Shown here: piece after piece, positions 47,850 through 56,517 of the stretch
Numbering within the stretch: the stretch's first letter is position 1
Layout of the letters: every line of letters starts with the position of its first letter
From: JACKCD01 sp041390905
Lineage (GTDB): Bacteria; Chloroflexota; Anaerolineae; Promineifilales; Promineifilaceae
Length of the DNA stretch: 64,000 bases
Direction: 5' to 3'
NCBI GenBank assembly: GCA_041390905.1
Contig: JAWKPA010000015.1
Span: 186,001-250,000 of the forward strand
The notes under the pieces: model-generated
Databases searched by the model: none
What the model saw: only the letters and a program-made list of their open reading frames with translations
What the model was told of the DNA's origin: nothing
Program-made: the position numbers and the translations under genes

Positions 47850-48593
47850 TCAAGGCTTGAGCGGCTGGAAGCTGCCTTCGATCGCCTCGATGGTATCGCG
47901 GCTGCGACGGAAGGTCGTGCTATCCATACAAATGGTAAGCAGGTAGCTGTCTTCCGGCTGTAGGGCGTATTGCTGGCTACACAGGATGTTGCCGTTGGCG
48001 GCAAAGGTCAGATTGATTTGGGGCATGCCAAAGAAGCTCTCGCTTTCTTCTAACTCCTGAATGTCTACCCCTCCTTTGGCAATGAGGTCGGTGAGCTGGT
48101 TGAGGGAAAGCTGGTGGAGTTGAACGTTGCGGGCAACGGCGACAAGCTGCGGGGTGTCGTCGGGGCTGCTGGCGAGCAACAGGATGGTGCCGGGGTCGAG
48201 GGGAGAAACGGCCGTTTCCCACCCTTCCTGCCCCGCTAACAATGCCGTAAACGCCGCCTCATCTGGCTCCGCCAACTGCCAATCTGGCGGCAGGTTAAGG
48301 GTAAAACGGTGCTGGCTGTCGGTGAACACCGCCCAGCCGCGTGGGCGTGGGGCGTTGCTGTTGACCACAAGCAGTGGCTGTTGCCCCAACGACCGGATGA
48401 CAAGGAGCAGGGAGATGATGATGACGAGGGTGAGGATGGCGTAGCCGGAAACGGCCGTTAATCCCGATGACTCCGCTGCCACTGCTGCCGTCGCCGCTGC
48501 CGCGCTTCCTTGTCGCGGATGCCCACAATGCCAGCACACGGCGTCGGTTATCAACAATGGGCGGTCACAATTTTCGCAGCGTTCCTGTCGCAT
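47850..48593 (-). CDS. Zinc-ribbon membrane-anchored protein
   Basis: A 247-residue protein beginning with a zinc ribbon, CENCDRPLLITDAVCWHCG (CxxC ... CxxC, residues ~6-24), and one transmembrane helix (~50-68, ILTLVIIISLLLVI). The extracytoplasmic domain of about 170 residues reads FTLNLPPDWQLAEPDEAAF, like the PsbP/DUF1795-type lipoprotein fold. Function unknown. The gene is immediately upstream of the DUF1385 gene on the same strand. Two palindromes inside (48207, 48449) encode TAV. Confidence 0.75.
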   Translation of the reverse strand: MRQERCENCDRPLLITDAVCWHCGHPRQGSAAAATAAVAAESSGLTAVSGYAILTLVIIISLLLVIRSLGQQPLLVVNSNAPRPRGWAVFTDSQHRFTLNLPPDWQLAEPDEAAFTALLAGQEGWETAVSPLDPGTILLLASSPDDTPQLVAVARNVQLHQLSLNQLTDLIAKGGVDIQELEESESFFGMPQINLTFAANGNILCSQQYALQPEDSYLLTICMDSTTFRRSRDTIEAIEGSFQPLKP

Positions 48594-48801
48594 AAGCTTT
48601 CCCTCAATGTAAAGTGATTAACAAAGCGATTGTAGCAAACTTAAGGGATGTTGTCCGTTTCGTGGCGTATACTTCCAGCATCATTGAAGTTAAGTAATGG
48701 TTGTAGCGGAAACAAGCAGTCAGTGTAACGGAAGTTTTATTGGTAGTACAACGTTATCATTTTCTTTATTCACTTTTTCCTCCTTTTCTCCTCTTCCCGC
48801 G

Positions 48802-48830
48802 AAGCGCCTTGCCCCCCAGCAAGGCGCTTT
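48802..48830. terminator. Intrinsic-terminator-like hairpin
   Basis: AAGCGCCTTG (48802-48811) pairs with CAAGGCGCTT (48820-48829) around an 8-nt C-rich loop. A T-rich stretch lies on the left side, but only a short TTTG follows on the right. No gene ends nearby on either strand, so a role as a transcript end (for example of a small RNA) is only a guess. Confidence 0.5.
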
Positions 48831-48867
48831 GTGGTTTACCATTTTCGGGGTACAAACTGGCATTTGC

Positions 48868-48930
48868 TGGAGATTGGGAGATGGAGAAATTAGGAGGTTA
48901 GTCTCTCAATCTCCTGGTCTCCTAATCGCC
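48868..48930. repeat. Tandem-repeat hairpin, GGAGATTGG family
   Basis: GGAGATTGGGAGATGGAGAAATTAGGAGG units face CTCAATCTCCTGGTCTCCTAA, upstream of the GNAT gene. Confidence 0.85.
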
Positions 48931-48972
48931 TTTCTATAACCACGTTCGGAGTATGGCAGGAGAACATAACCA

Positions 48973-49482
48973 ATGACGACAACTTCGCTTCCCCCCTATT
49001 TGTTTATACCGCCAACGGCCGTTTTTCCCCTCGTCTCTTTCCGCCTGCTTCAACCTGATGACCTGCATGCCTTGCACCAGGCTTGTTTTGCGGAACGGCC
49101 GTTAAACGCCTTCCGTCGCAGCTTTGCCCAGCTATTGCGGCGGCATGAAGCCGGGCGCGGCTTTTGCCTTGTCGCCCAAACGCCAACCGGGCTAATCGGC
49201 AGCGGTCAATTAACCATTTACCCTAACGGTGCCGAGCTGGCAAACCTGATTGTGGTGCCGGCATGGCGCGGGCAGGGGGTGGGGACGGGGATCATTGTGA
49301 TATTAACGGCCGTTGCCGACCACCTCCAACTCCCCTGCCTTGAAATAGGCGTACAACACGACAACCCCCGCGCCCAAGCCCTTTACGAACGGCTCGGTTT
49401 CATCCCCGACCGCCCCCTCGACCTTCCCAACCGCCCGCCTGCCACCATCCTTCGCAAACAATTAGCACCAAAATGTAGCTAA
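48973..49482 (+). CDS. GNAT-family N-acetyltransferase
   Basis: A 169-residue acetyltransferase: FRLLQPDDLHALHQACF at the start, IGSGQLTIYPNGAELANLIV leading into the acetyl-CoA loop VVPAWRGQGVGTGII, and NPRAQALYERLGFIP near the end. The acceptor is unknown. Three ACGGCCGT copies are inside (49015, 49096, 49306), two of which lie in the first 45 codons, encoding TAV in PPTAVFPL and RPL in ERPLNAF. ATG 48973 is preceded by AGGAGAACATAACC. Confidence 0.88.
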   Translation: MTTTSLPPYLFIPPTAVFPLVSFRLLQPDDLHALHQACFAERPLNAFRRSFAQLLRRHEAGRGFCLVAQTPTGLIGSGQLTIYPNGAELANLIVVPAWRGQGVGTGIIVILTAVADHLQLPCLEIGVQHDNPRAQALYERLGFIPDRPLDLPNRPPATILRKQLAPKCS

Positions 49483-49489
49483 CTGCCTA

Positions 49490-49545
49490 TTGCTTTTGCC
49501 CAGTTTTTTATTTATAATCCGATAAATAAGATAAATCTGATTTAT
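49490..49545 (+). promoter_or_regulatory. Promoter and palindromic operator of the GntR gene
   Basis: TTGCTT (49490-49495), 17-bp spacer, TATAAT (49513-49518). Just downstream, ATAAATCTGATTTAT (49531-49545) is a palindrome with flanking GATAAATAA/TTATTCGATC repeats, covering the predicted transcription start. It is a likely autoregulatory site. Confidence 0.65.
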
Positions 49546-49565
49546 TCGATCAATGAGCAAAACAA

Positions 49566-50258
49566 ATGCTGCCAACAAAACTCGACCCTCCCTTTCTCAG
49601 CTACCTAGCTGAAAGTGCCTTTGCACCTGAACAAAAACTGCCAACGCTTAATGAAATTAGCAGCGAAATGAACATCAGCGTTGGCAAGCTGCGCGAGCAG
49701 CTTGAGGTAGCGCGGAGCCTGGGGCTTGTGTCAGTCCGCCCTCGTGTGGGAATGCAGCGCGAACCATTCGATTTTTCGGCCGTCATCTTAAAAGCCGTTT
49801 TGTTTAGTCTCACTACGGGCGAAGCAACCTTTGCCCAGTTTAGCCAGATGCGCCGCGCCCTGGAAGAAAGCATGTGGAATGAAGCGGTCAAATTGCTGAC
49901 TGATGAAGATAAAGCCAAACTACAACAGTTGATCAACCGTGCTTGGAAAAAACTGGGTGGCAAACCCATTCGTATTCCAAACGAAGAACATCGCGCTTTA
50001 CATCTGACCATTTTTAACCGCCTGGACAACCCATTTGTGCAAGGGCTGCTGGCTGCCTATTGGGACGCTTATGAAGCCAGCGAGCTGACACGGTTTAACA
50101 GCTTGGAATATTGGGTAGAGGTTTGGCACCATCATCAAGAGATTGTTGACGCCATTTGTAGCGGCGATTTTGATCGCGGACGGGAATGCCTGATCAAGCA
50201 TTTTAGTTTATTACGTTCTGTGCCAGTTGTGGATATTCCAGAGGTAAACGCAGCGTAA
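49566..50258 (+). CDS. GntR-type regulator with FCD-like ligand domain
   Basis: A 230-residue regulator. The N-terminal winged helix (~20-65) reads LPTLNEISSEMNISVGKLREQLEVARSLGLV. The all-helical C-terminal part has the FCD features (LLTDEDKAKLQQLINRAW, EEHRALHLTIFNRLDNPFV, HHHQEIVDAICSGDFDRG), with metal-binding His candidates HR, HL and HH. FCD regulators sense organic acids. It directly precedes the 2-oxoacid:acceptor oxidoreductase genes, so control of korAB by a keto acid is plausible. The start codon may be ATG 49566. Its promoter carries a palindrome. Confidence 0.85.
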   Translation: MLPTKLDPPFLSYLAESAFAPEQKLPTLNEISSEMNISVGKLREQLEVARSLGLVSVRPRVGMQREPFDFSAVILKAVLFSLTTGEATFAQFSQMRRALEESMWNEAVKLLTDEDKAKLQQLINRAWKKLGGKPIRIPNEEHRALHLTIFNRLDNPFVQGLLAAYWDAYEASELTRFNSLEYWVEVWHHHQEIVDAICSGDFDRGRECLIKHFSLLRSVPVVDIPEVNAA

Positions 50259-50330
50259 GCCCAGCCTTAATTTGGGTATGATACAGTTACCATGCCTGCC
50301 ATTGTGAGTGTCCTGCCAACTGGTGTTGCT

Positions 50331-50347
50331 GATTAGTCTGGCTAATC
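50331..50347 (+). promoter_or_regulatory. Palindrome upstream of korA
   Basis: GATTAG and CTAATC flank TCTGG in the leader of korA, 70-86 bp before its start. It shares TCTG and the A/T-rich half-site character with the palindrome in front of the adjacent GntR gene, so it could be a second operator of that regulator. Confidence 0.4.
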
Positions 50348-50416
50348 AATGAAGATGTCGAGAGGTCTTCCTCTTGCAAAGTTGTCAATACGTTTTACGT
50401 TTAAGGAGAATTTCCC

Positions 50417-52240
50417 ATGGGTATCATCGAAGCTGCTCCCGCAGCAAATGCACCGCAACTGGCACCCATCATCAATGATTTTTCAATGGTGGTGGCAACG
50501 GCCAACGGTACTGGGAGCCAAACTTCAAACTCTGCACTTTTGCGAGCCTTTTTCAAAATGGGCATACCGGTTAATGGTAAAAACATCTTCCCTTCCAACA
50601 TTCAAGGGTTGCCAACTTGGTACCATATCCGTGTTAGCAAGGATGGCTACGTTGCCCGTCGTCACACCTCCGAAATTTTGGTGGCGTTTAATGAGGTAAC
50701 GTTCCACGAAGATATTCGTAACCTGCCTTCTGGTGGTATGTGCCTCTATAATGCTGATTTCCGCAACCCGCCAGATGCACGCGAGGATATTACCTATTAT
50801 AGCATCCCCGTAAACCAGTTTGTGCGGGCAACAGATATGAAGGGCAAGCAGCGGGACTATGTTGCCAACATGGTTTATGTGGGGGCGATGGCCTATCTGC
50901 TGGATGTGCCGTTGACTGAAATTGAAGCAGCTCTTGAGTACTTGTTTAACGGCCGTCGCAAGCTCATTGATGTCAATATGGACGTGGTCAATGCCGCCTA
51001 CCAATGGTCTACCGAAAACATCGTCAAAAATGACCCCTACCGGGTAGAACCAATGGGCAAAACCGATGGGCTAATCATGATGACCGGCAACGAAGCGGCT
51101 GCGCTGGGATCTGTTTTTGGCGGGGTGACTTTTGTGGCCTGGTATCCCATTACCCCGTCCACCAGCGTGGTTGATGGTCTCAATGATTATTTGCCGCGCT
51201 TTCGCCGTGATGCCCAAACAGGTGAAAAAACCTATGCGGTGGTTCAAGCAGAAGACGAATTGGCCGCCATTGGGATGATTTTGGGAGCTGGCTGGGCTGG
51301 TGCCCGCTCTATGACAGCCACTTCTGGCCCCGGCATTTCTCTCATGGCTGAATTTGCCGGTTTGGGCTACTTCATCGAAATACCGGCCGTTATTTGGGAT
51401 ATTCAGCGGGTTGGCCCCAGCACGGGGTTGCCCACACGCACCTGTCAGGGAGACGTAATCTTTGCCTATTACCTGGGGCATGGTGACACCAAAAACGTCA
51501 TTTTGTTCCCCTCTAGCCTGAAAGAGTGCTTTGAATTTGGGACAACCTCGTTTAATCTGGCCGAACAACTGCAAACCCCCGTATTTGTCCTGAGCGACCT
51601 GGATCTGGGAATGAACAACTGGATGTCTGAGCCATTTGAATACCCTGCTGAACCCATTGATCGGGGCAAGGTGTTGACCGCAGAGCAGGTGACAAAAGAG
51701 TTTGGGCGCTACCAGGATGTGGATGGTGACGGGATTCCGTACCGTACCTTGCCGGGCAATGAGAACCCGCTGGGAACATGGTTTGCGCGGGGTACGGGAC
51801 ACAATGCAAATGCTGTCTATAGCGAACGCCCGGAAGACTGGGTGGAGAATATGGATCGGCTTGCCCGTAAATTTGAAACAGCGCGTCAGATGGTTCCGGG
51901 GCCTGTTGTGGAAACGCAAGAGGAGGCAAAGGTTGGCATTATTGCCTATGGCACAACCTGTTACGCCATTGATGAGGCGCGGGATCGCCTGGCGGCCAAC
52001 GGCCTTGCTACTGATTTTATGCGGCTGCGGGCTTTGCCAGTAAATGATGAGGTAGAAGCATTTGTGGCAGATCACGACCGGGTTTATGTGATTGAACTGA
52101 ATCGTGATGGGCAGATGTACACGATTTTGCAAACGGAAATGCCGGCGTTGGCAACAAAACTGATTTCTCTGGCACATTTGGATGGGATGCCGCTGACGGC
52201 TCGTTGGGTTGTGGAAGCGGTGGAAGCGGCCGAAGGCTAA
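50417..52240 (+). CDS. korA: 2-oxoacid:ferredoxin oxidoreductase, fused gamma-alpha subunit
   Basis: A 607-residue subunit. Residues ~25-195 are the gamma domain (VVATANGTGSQTSNSALLRAF, IFPSNIQGLPTWYHIR). Residues ~215-420 are the alpha pyrimidine-binding domain (MTGNEAAALGSVFGGV, AWYPITPSTSVVDGL, QAEDELAAIGMILGAGWAG). The C-terminal domain (KVGIIAYGTTCYAIDEARDRLA) completes it. With the beta subunit it oxidatively decarboxylates a 2-oxoacid, most likely 2-oxoglutarate, to the acyl-CoA and reduces ferredoxin. AAGGAG precedes the ATG. The gene for the beta subunit starts 14 bp later. Confidence 0.92.
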   Translation: MGIIEAAPAANAPQLAPIINDFSMVVATANGTGSQTSNSALLRAFFKMGIPVNGKNIFPSNIQGLPTWYHIRVSKDGYVARRHTSEILVAFNEVTFHEDIRNLPSGGMCLYNADFRNPPDAREDITYYSIPVNQFVRATDMKGKQRDYVANMVYVGAMAYLLDVPLTEIEAALEYLFNGRRKLIDVNMDVVNAAYQWSTENIVKNDPYRVEPMGKTDGLIMMTGNEAAALGSVFGGVTFVAWYPITPSTSVVDGLNDYLPRFRRDAQTGEKTYAVVQAEDELAAIGMILGAGWAGARSMTATSGPGISLMAEFAGLGYFIEIPAVIWDIQRVGPSTGLPTRTCQGDVIFAYYLGHGDTKNVILFPSSLKECFEFGTTSFNLAEQLQTPVFVLSDLDLGMNNWMSEPFEYPAEPIDRGKVLTAEQVTKEFGRYQDVDGDGIPYRTLPGNENPLGTWFARGTGHNANAVYSERPEDWVENMDRLARKFETARQMVPGPVVETQEEAKVGIIAYGTTCYAIDEARDRLAANGLATDFMRLRALPVNDEVEAFVADHDRVYVIELNRDGQMYTILQTEMPALATKLISLAHLDGMPLTARWVVEAVEAAEG

Positions 52241-52254
52241 GGACGGTGAAAATT

Positions 52255-53292
52255 ATGGGTAAAACAAGAGGACCTCGTGTAAATGAGCTGGGACTTGCCC
52301 AGTCAGACTATAATGGCAGGCCAACTACGTTATGCCAGGGTTGTGGTCATAATTCAATTTCTAGTCAAATTATTCGTGTTGCATATGAGTTGAACTTGAA
52401 TCAACATGAGATTGTGAAGCTGAGTGGGATTGGCTGTTCCAGCAAATCTCCTGCCTATTTCCTGGGGCGGTCGCATGGGTTTAATGCGCTGCATGGGCGT
52501 ATGCCTTCGATTGGCACTGGGGCGCTGATGGCAAACCATCATTTGAAGGCAATTGGCGTTAGCGGTGACGGTGATTCGGCGAGCATTGGGCTGGGGCAGT
52601 TTAAGCATTTGATGCGGCGCAATGTGCGGATGGTGTATATTGTGGAGAACAATGGGGTGTATGGGCTGACCAAGGGGCAGTTTTCGGCAACGGCCGATGA
52701 GGGTCAGGAGCTGAAATATGCGGGTCACAATGATTTGCCCCCCATTGACATTTGCATGGAGGCGATTTTGGCGGGCTGTGGCTTTGTGGCGCGGTCGTTT
52801 TCGGGTGATGCCAGCCAGGTGCGTGAGTTGTTGAAGGCGGCGTTGAGCCATCGCGGAACGGCCGTTATTGACATCATTAGCCCTTGTGTGACATTTAATG
52901 ACGGTCCAACCTCCACCAAGAGCTATGACTATGGCAAAAACAACGAAATTCCACTGCACGAAATTGGTTTTGTCCCCAAGCTGGATGAAATCCAGGTCGA
53001 GGAGTATGCGCCAGGTGAGATGCGCGTGGTAGAACTGCACGACGGTTCACACATCAAGTTGCGGAAGTTGGACTCTGACTACAACCCAACCGACAAGATG
53101 GGGGCGATGCACCGGCTACAGTGGGCTGAGGAGAAGCGGGAACTGATTACGGGGTTGATTTATTACAACCCGGAACGGCCGTCTTTGGCTGAAGCCAGTA
53201 AGATAGTAGACACGCCATTGGCTCAGTTATCCGGCGACCAAATTCGGCCCTCGCGGGAAACGCTGGCGGCGTATATGCAGAGTTTGATGTAG
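52255..53292 (+). CDS. korB: 2-oxoacid:ferredoxin oxidoreductase beta subunit
   Basis: A 345-residue TPP-binding subunit. Cysteines of the 4Fe-4S cluster lie in TTLCQGCGHNSISSQ (~22-36) and LSGIGCSSKSPAYF. The TPP motif GDGDSASIGLGQFKHLMRRN and VYIVENNGVYGLTKGQ follow. MPSIGTGALMANH is the conserved family block. It forms the active complex with the preceding subunit. The ATG at 52255 follows GGACGGTGAAA; an earlier frame to 52204 overlaps korA and is not needed. Substrate is assigned as 2-oxoglutarate by similarity of the fused architecture, not by a decisive residue. Confidence 0.93.
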   Translation: MGKTRGPRVNELGLAQSDYNGRPTTLCQGCGHNSISSQIIRVAYELNLNQHEIVKLSGIGCSSKSPAYFLGRSHGFNALHGRMPSIGTGALMANHHLKAIGVSGDGDSASIGLGQFKHLMRRNVRMVYIVENNGVYGLTKGQFSATADEGQELKYAGHNDLPPIDICMEAILAGCGFVARSFSGDASQVRELLKAALSHRGTAVIDIISPCVTFNDGPTSTKSYDYGKNNEIPLHEIGFVPKLDEIQVEEYAPGEMRVVELHDGSHIKLRKLDSDYNPTDKMGAMHRLQWAEEKRELITGLIYYNPERPSLAEASKIVDTPLAQLSGDQIRPSRETLAAYMQSLM

Positions 53293-53452
53293 GTAACGAC
53301 GTGTACTTTTGAATTGCAAAACGGCCGTTTTCTTCGCTGTAGGTGGTGGGAGAAAACGGCCGTTTTTTTGTCCCACTACGCCTTTCACGATTTGGTTGAT
53401 GCACAATTTATTCTGTTATCTGTTTGCTGTTCAACATTACGATTTATGTTAT

Positions 53453-53494
53453 TTACCTTGAAAATCGGGAGGTCAACTCCCGGTTTTCAAGGTA
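53453..53494. terminator. Long terminator-like inverted repeat between korB and the glycosyltransferase
   Basis: TTACCTTGAAAATCGGGAG pairs with its complement CTCCCGGTTTTCAAGGTAA (one mismatch) around GTCAA. The stop codon of the minus-strand glycosyltransferase lies in the right arm. Two ACGGCCGT palindromes (53321, 53356) stand between this and korB, the second followed by seven Ts. Confidence 0.75.
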
Positions 53495-54776
53495 AACCAA
53501 TGAGAACGCTGCTTTCAATGATGGCAATGGCGTTGGCAACCCCATCTTCCTGGCGGATTTGGTGGCTGAGGCGGGTGGCTTGCTGGTGCATGGCGTGGTC
53601 ATTAACGGCCGTTTTCACTGCCGCTGCCAAATTCTCCACCGTCAACTTTTTTTGCGGGATGGGAGCGGGCCCAGCACCGAGCGCGGCCACCCGCTGCCCC
53701 CAAAACGGCTGGTCGCCAAAGAAGGGGCAAATGACCGTGGGCTTGCCCGCCCGCAGCCCGGCTGCCGTTGTGCCTGCGCCACCGTGATGAATAACAGCCG
53801 TTACCCGCTCAAACAACCAGTCGTGTGGTGCCTGCTCAATCCTGAAAATCGTTTCCGGCAGGTCGCTGGCATCCAGCCCGCCCCAGCCAGTGGCAATCAG
53901 CCCGCGCACCCCTGCTTTTTGCAGTGCCGCCACCACAATTTGCGTTACCCTGGCCGGATTACGGCCGGCCATGCTGCCAAACCCCACGTAAACAGGCGGT
54001 TCCCCAGCGTCTAAAAATGCTTGCAAGTCCGCCGGTGGCTGCCAATCCGTGGCCTGATCTAAAAACCAGTAGCCAGTGGTGTGGACGTGGCTGGGCCAGT
54101 CGGCGGGATGGGGCGCGACATGGCGGCTGTAGCCGTGCAGCACCGGGATGGGGTCGCCGTTGGTAAAGTGCAGCTCATCGGCGGTGCGGGGCTGCGGCAG
54201 CAAACCCAGCGTTTCCTGGCGAAATGCCTGCACCAGTTTGCCATATTGCGCCCGCGCCCCCTTGAGAGCCAACGTATAGGTGAGCCGGTTGTAGCCACTG
54301 CCCAGCTTCCAGTTGGGGAAAACGATGTTGGGGAATTCGCCCGTGGGGACAAATACGGGCAGGGGAATGGCAAGCATGGCGGGGATGCCCAACTTTTCGG
54401 CAATGTGTGCGCCGCCAAATGCTTTGGGATGGTAGATGATGAGATCGGGCTGGGCGGCCTGGGCGGCGTGCCAACTGTCGTGGAGCATTTGATGCTGGAG
54501 GGGTTTGACTTGTTGGGCGAGGGAAACGGCCGTTTTTGCCCACCCCACAACCCCGGTCGAATTTTCCATTGCCTCGCGCCCGGCATCGGTGTCAATCAGC
54601 TTCAGGAGGTCATCGCTCATATAGCCATAGGCCAGCCCATGCGCCGCAATAAATGGTTCAAATGAGGCACTGGTGCAAACGGTGACGGCATGACCAGCCG
54701 CCTGTAGCCCCTTGCCCAATGCGACATATGGTTGCACGTCCCCCCGCGAACCAAACGTCAGAATAAAAACACGCAT
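53487..54776 (-). CDS. UDP-glycosyltransferase family 1 (MGT/sterol-glucosyltransferase-like)
   Basis: A 429-residue GT-B enzyme. The acceptor side begins RVFILTFGSRGDVQPYVALGKGL. The nucleotide-sugar side includes PPVYVGFGSMAGRNPARVTQ and the C-terminal VTAVIHHGGAGTTAAGLRAGKPTVICPFFGDQPFWGQRV with the diagnostic HHGGAGTT. This matches the macrolide/sterol glycosyltransferase group that uses UDP- or dTDP-sugars on hydrophobic acceptors. Its acceptor is unknown; a carotenoid, terpenoid or lipid is plausible. It lies downstream of and convergent with korB. Confidence 0.92.
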   Translation of the reverse strand: MRVFILTFGSRGDVQPYVALGKGLQAAGHAVTVCTSASFEPFIAAHGLAYGYMSDDLLKLIDTDAGREAMENSTGVVGWAKTAVSLAQQVKPLQHQMLHDSWHAAQAAQPDLIIYHPKAFGGAHIAEKLGIPAMLAIPLPVFVPTGEFPNIVFPNWKLGSGYNRLTYTLALKGARAQYGKLVQAFRQETLGLLPQPRTADELHFTNGDPIPVLHGYSRHVAPHPADWPSHVHTTGYWFLDQATDWQPPADLQAFLDAGEPPVYVGFGSMAGRNPARVTQIVVAALQKAGVRGLIATGWGGLDASDLPETIFRIEQAPHDWLFERVTAVIHHGGAGTTAAGLRAGKPTVICPFFGDQPFWGQRVAALGAGPAPIPQKKLTVENLAAAVKTAVNDHAMHQQATRLSHQIRQEDGVANAIAIIESSVLIGLP

Positions 54777-54828
54777 CTTGCGCTCCTGTACAAAGCGGAG
54801 ATTGGCGATTAGTCCCTCAATCTCTTAT

Positions 54829-54969
54829 GGGTCTTCAGCAAATAGTGTGCAGATCAGAAGCAACAGCATTCTGTTTCGGAACAGGTAACAGGTGGCAAGT
54901 AGCAAGTCACCTCTGCTAACAACCTTGCCACTTGCAACTGTTGTCAAGCACACTATTGAGTGATGATCC
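54829..54969 (-). repeat. Dispersed ~150-bp structured element, copy 2
   Basis: On the minus strand, starts GGATCATCACTCAATAGTGTG and ends TTTGCTGAAGACCC, matching copy 1 (34261-34417) along most of its length. Outer arms are ATAGTGTGC (54842-54850 on the plus strand) and GCACACTAT (54948-54956). The A-T pair replaces the C-G of copy 1. The centre has GGTAACAGGTGGCAAG/CTTGCCACTTGC repeats. It lies between the glycosyltransferase and TetR genes and contains no gene. Confidence 0.8.
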
Positions 54970-55001
54970 TCTCTTATTTTCGCAATCGCTATAGCCTGAT
55001 T

Positions 55002-55682
55002 TCAGGCTTCAAGCAGTTGCTGAAGCTGCGGCCAGTTGATGATTTGAACGGTGCCGGGTGCTACGCCGAGCAGTTGGGCAATGGCGTGGTGATAGGCATG
55101 TACTTTGTGTGCGATGAGGGGGAGCAAACGGCTGTTTTCCTCTGGCCGCAAAAATAACCCCATAATCGGGTCGGTCAGCCCGCGCCCCAGCAGCAGGATC
55201 ATTTCGGCCAATTCGGCCGGGTAGGGAGTGGTAAAGTGACCCTCAGCGATGCCTTGTTCAAGAACGGCCGTTAACAGCGGTGTCATCGCCCCAACGGAAG
55301 CATCCGTCAGCTTTTGCCGGAAAATTGTGTTCTCATCGCTGTAAAACGGCTGCACAATCATCAGCAAAAACGCTTTGTTGGCATCTTTGAAGCTGTTGGC
55401 CTGCTCAAAAAAGCGTTGTAGCTTGGTTACAGCATCAAGCATAGGGTCTTTGACAATTGGCTCCACCACGGCCACCGACTGCGCCAGCAGCCGTTCCACC
55501 AATTCATCCAGTAGATCCAGCTTGGAACCAAAGTAATGATAGAAAGTGCCTTTGGCAATCCCTATGGTGTCAATGATGTCCTGGATAGAGGTCTGCTGAT
55601 ACCCTTTTTGGTAGAAAAGCTGCTGGGCGGTGTCCAGAATTTCGCCGCGCCGTTCGTCATGTTCTTTCGTAATTCGTGCCAT
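55002..55682 (-). CDS. TetR-family transcriptional regulator
   Basis: A 226-residue repressor. The TetR N-terminal helices read ILDTAQQLFYQKGYQQTSIQDII, then IGIAKGTFYHYFGSKLDLLDELVE (~25-70). The C-terminal ligand-binding part is helical, without a recognised ligand type. ATG 55682 follows a leader carrying a palindromic operator 11 bp upstream. A longer frame to 55754 runs across the promoter and is rejected. It sits 73 bp downstream of the PF13769-type gene; the target may be itself and unknown neighbours. Confidence 0.92.
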   Translation of the reverse strand: MARITKEHDERRGEILDTAQQLFYQKGYQQTSIQDIIDTIGIAKGTFYHYFGSKLDLLDELVERLLAQSVAVVEPIVKDPMLDAVTKLQRFFEQANSFKDANKAFLLMIVQPFYSDENTIFRQKLTDASVGAMTPLLTAVLEQGIAEGHFTTPYPAELAEMILLLGRGLTDPIMGLFLRPEENSRLLPLIAHKVHAYHHAIAQLLGVAPGTVQIINWPQLQQLLEA

Positions 55683-55692
55683 TGCTTTATAA

Positions 55693-55745
55693 ACCGACCG
55701 TCGGTCGGTAAAGGGGATAATACAAAATAAAGCTCCCCTTGTCAA
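55693..55745 (-). promoter_or_regulatory. Promoter and operator of the TetR gene
   Basis: On the minus strand TTGACA (55745-55740), 17-bp spacer, TATTAT (55722-55717). Immediately downstream, ACCGACC-GTC-GGTCGGT (55693-55709) is a 17-bp palindrome typical of TetR operators, placed over the transcription start so that binding would block the gene's own expression. Confidence 0.85.
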
Positions 55746-55755
55746 TTGTGTCAAA

Positions 55756-56082
55756 TCAGGAAGTGGCTGTTTTGGCGGGGTCTATGCCTTTGTTTCGCGC
55801 CAGTTTGTCCAGCCGTTCATCGGGGTAATCGGCTTCCAGTTGGGCAACCAACGCTTCGGCATCGGTAACGGCCGTTTCCTGCCAGGGGGACGGATGCCAT
55901 TCCTCAATATAGGCATCGCCGGTAATGGCCTTGCCCCGGTAGGCGGCGCGGTGGACGGTTTGTTGGAAGCGGGGGGAAAGGGGGTAGGTTTGGCGAAAAC
56001 GGCCGTTTTTCACCCGCACCTGCACCGGAATATCCCGCCAGTAGATAATTTGGTACTGTAGCTGATCATTATTTCTCGTCAT
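55756..56082 (-). CDS. Virulence-factor-domain-like small protein (PF13769-type)
   Basis: A 108-residue protein opening YQIIYWRDIPVQVRVKNGR, with LSPRFQQTVHRAAYRGKAITGDAYIEEWHPS in the middle. The block of W-R-D-I-P, R-F-Q and A-Y-I-x-x-W matches the small 'virulence factor' domain family (PF13769) by eye. Despite the name, members are widespread in environmental bacteria and have no known activity. It has no signal peptide. Two palindromes inside encode TAV and NGR. The TetR promoter starts a few bases beyond its stop codon. Confidence 0.7.
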   Translation of the reverse strand: MTRNNDQLQYQIIYWRDIPVQVRVKNGRFRQTYPLSPRFQQTVHRAAYRGKAITGDAYIEEWHPSPWQETAVTDAEALVAQLEADYPDERLDKLARNKGIDPAKTATS

Positions 56083-56217
56083 CGTTCTTTATTGTTCCAT
56101 CTCAAAGCGGCTATTTCCCACAGAAATTTTGCCGCTGGTTTTTCAGCGTGGCTATTTGATTCTCTAATTCAACTATGCTAATGTTGTCATGGTTTTGCTG
56201 AATACAAGGAAAATGTG

Positions 56218-56517
56218 ATGAAAACTTTGGCTGAAATCAAACGGCTTTTAAAAGGCCAAAAGCAAGCGTTAGCAAATGAGTATGGCATTACTGATATAGG
56301 TCTGTTTGGTTCCTACGTTCGTGCAGAACAAAAACCTGATAGCGATTTAGATATTCTCGTTACTTTAGAGGAACCACCGTTTATTGATCTTTTTGATTTG
56401 GTGCGTTTACAAGATGAGTTGACAAAGCTATTAGGTGTTCAGGTTGACGTTGCTCTTAGACATAATCTGAGAAAGCGTATTGGCAAACAGATTTTATCTG
56501 AGGTCGTTCCAATATGA
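56218..56517 (+). CDS. mntA: MntA-type nucleotidyltransferase antitoxin
   Basis: A 99-residue minimal nucleotidyltransferase: LFGSYVRAEQKPDSDLDILVTL (~30-50) contains GSYxR and the DxD metal motif, and VDVALRHNLRKRI gives the third acidic residue. In MntA-HepT systems this protein AMPylates a tyrosine of HepT and so silences it. ATG 56218 follows AAGGAAAATGTG. It overlaps hepT by 4 bp. The two-gene unit is AT-rich and contains no ACGGCCGT palindrome, unlike the flanking genes, which suggests acquisition. Confidence 0.9.
   Translation: MKTLAEIKRLLKGQKQALANEYGITDIGLFGSYVRAEQKPDSDLDILVTLEEPPFIDLFDLVRLQDELTKLLGVQVDVALRHNLRKRIGKQILSEVVPI

Larger units (their letters stand above)
48594..48972. other. 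Intergenic region with terminator-like hairpin and repeat, no gene
   Basis: About 380 bp between divergent genes with no credible coding sequence. It contains the AAGCGCCTTG/CAAGGCGCTT hairpin at 48802-48830 and a GGAGATTGG-family hairpin at 48868-48930 just before the GNAT gene. Confidence 0.6.
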
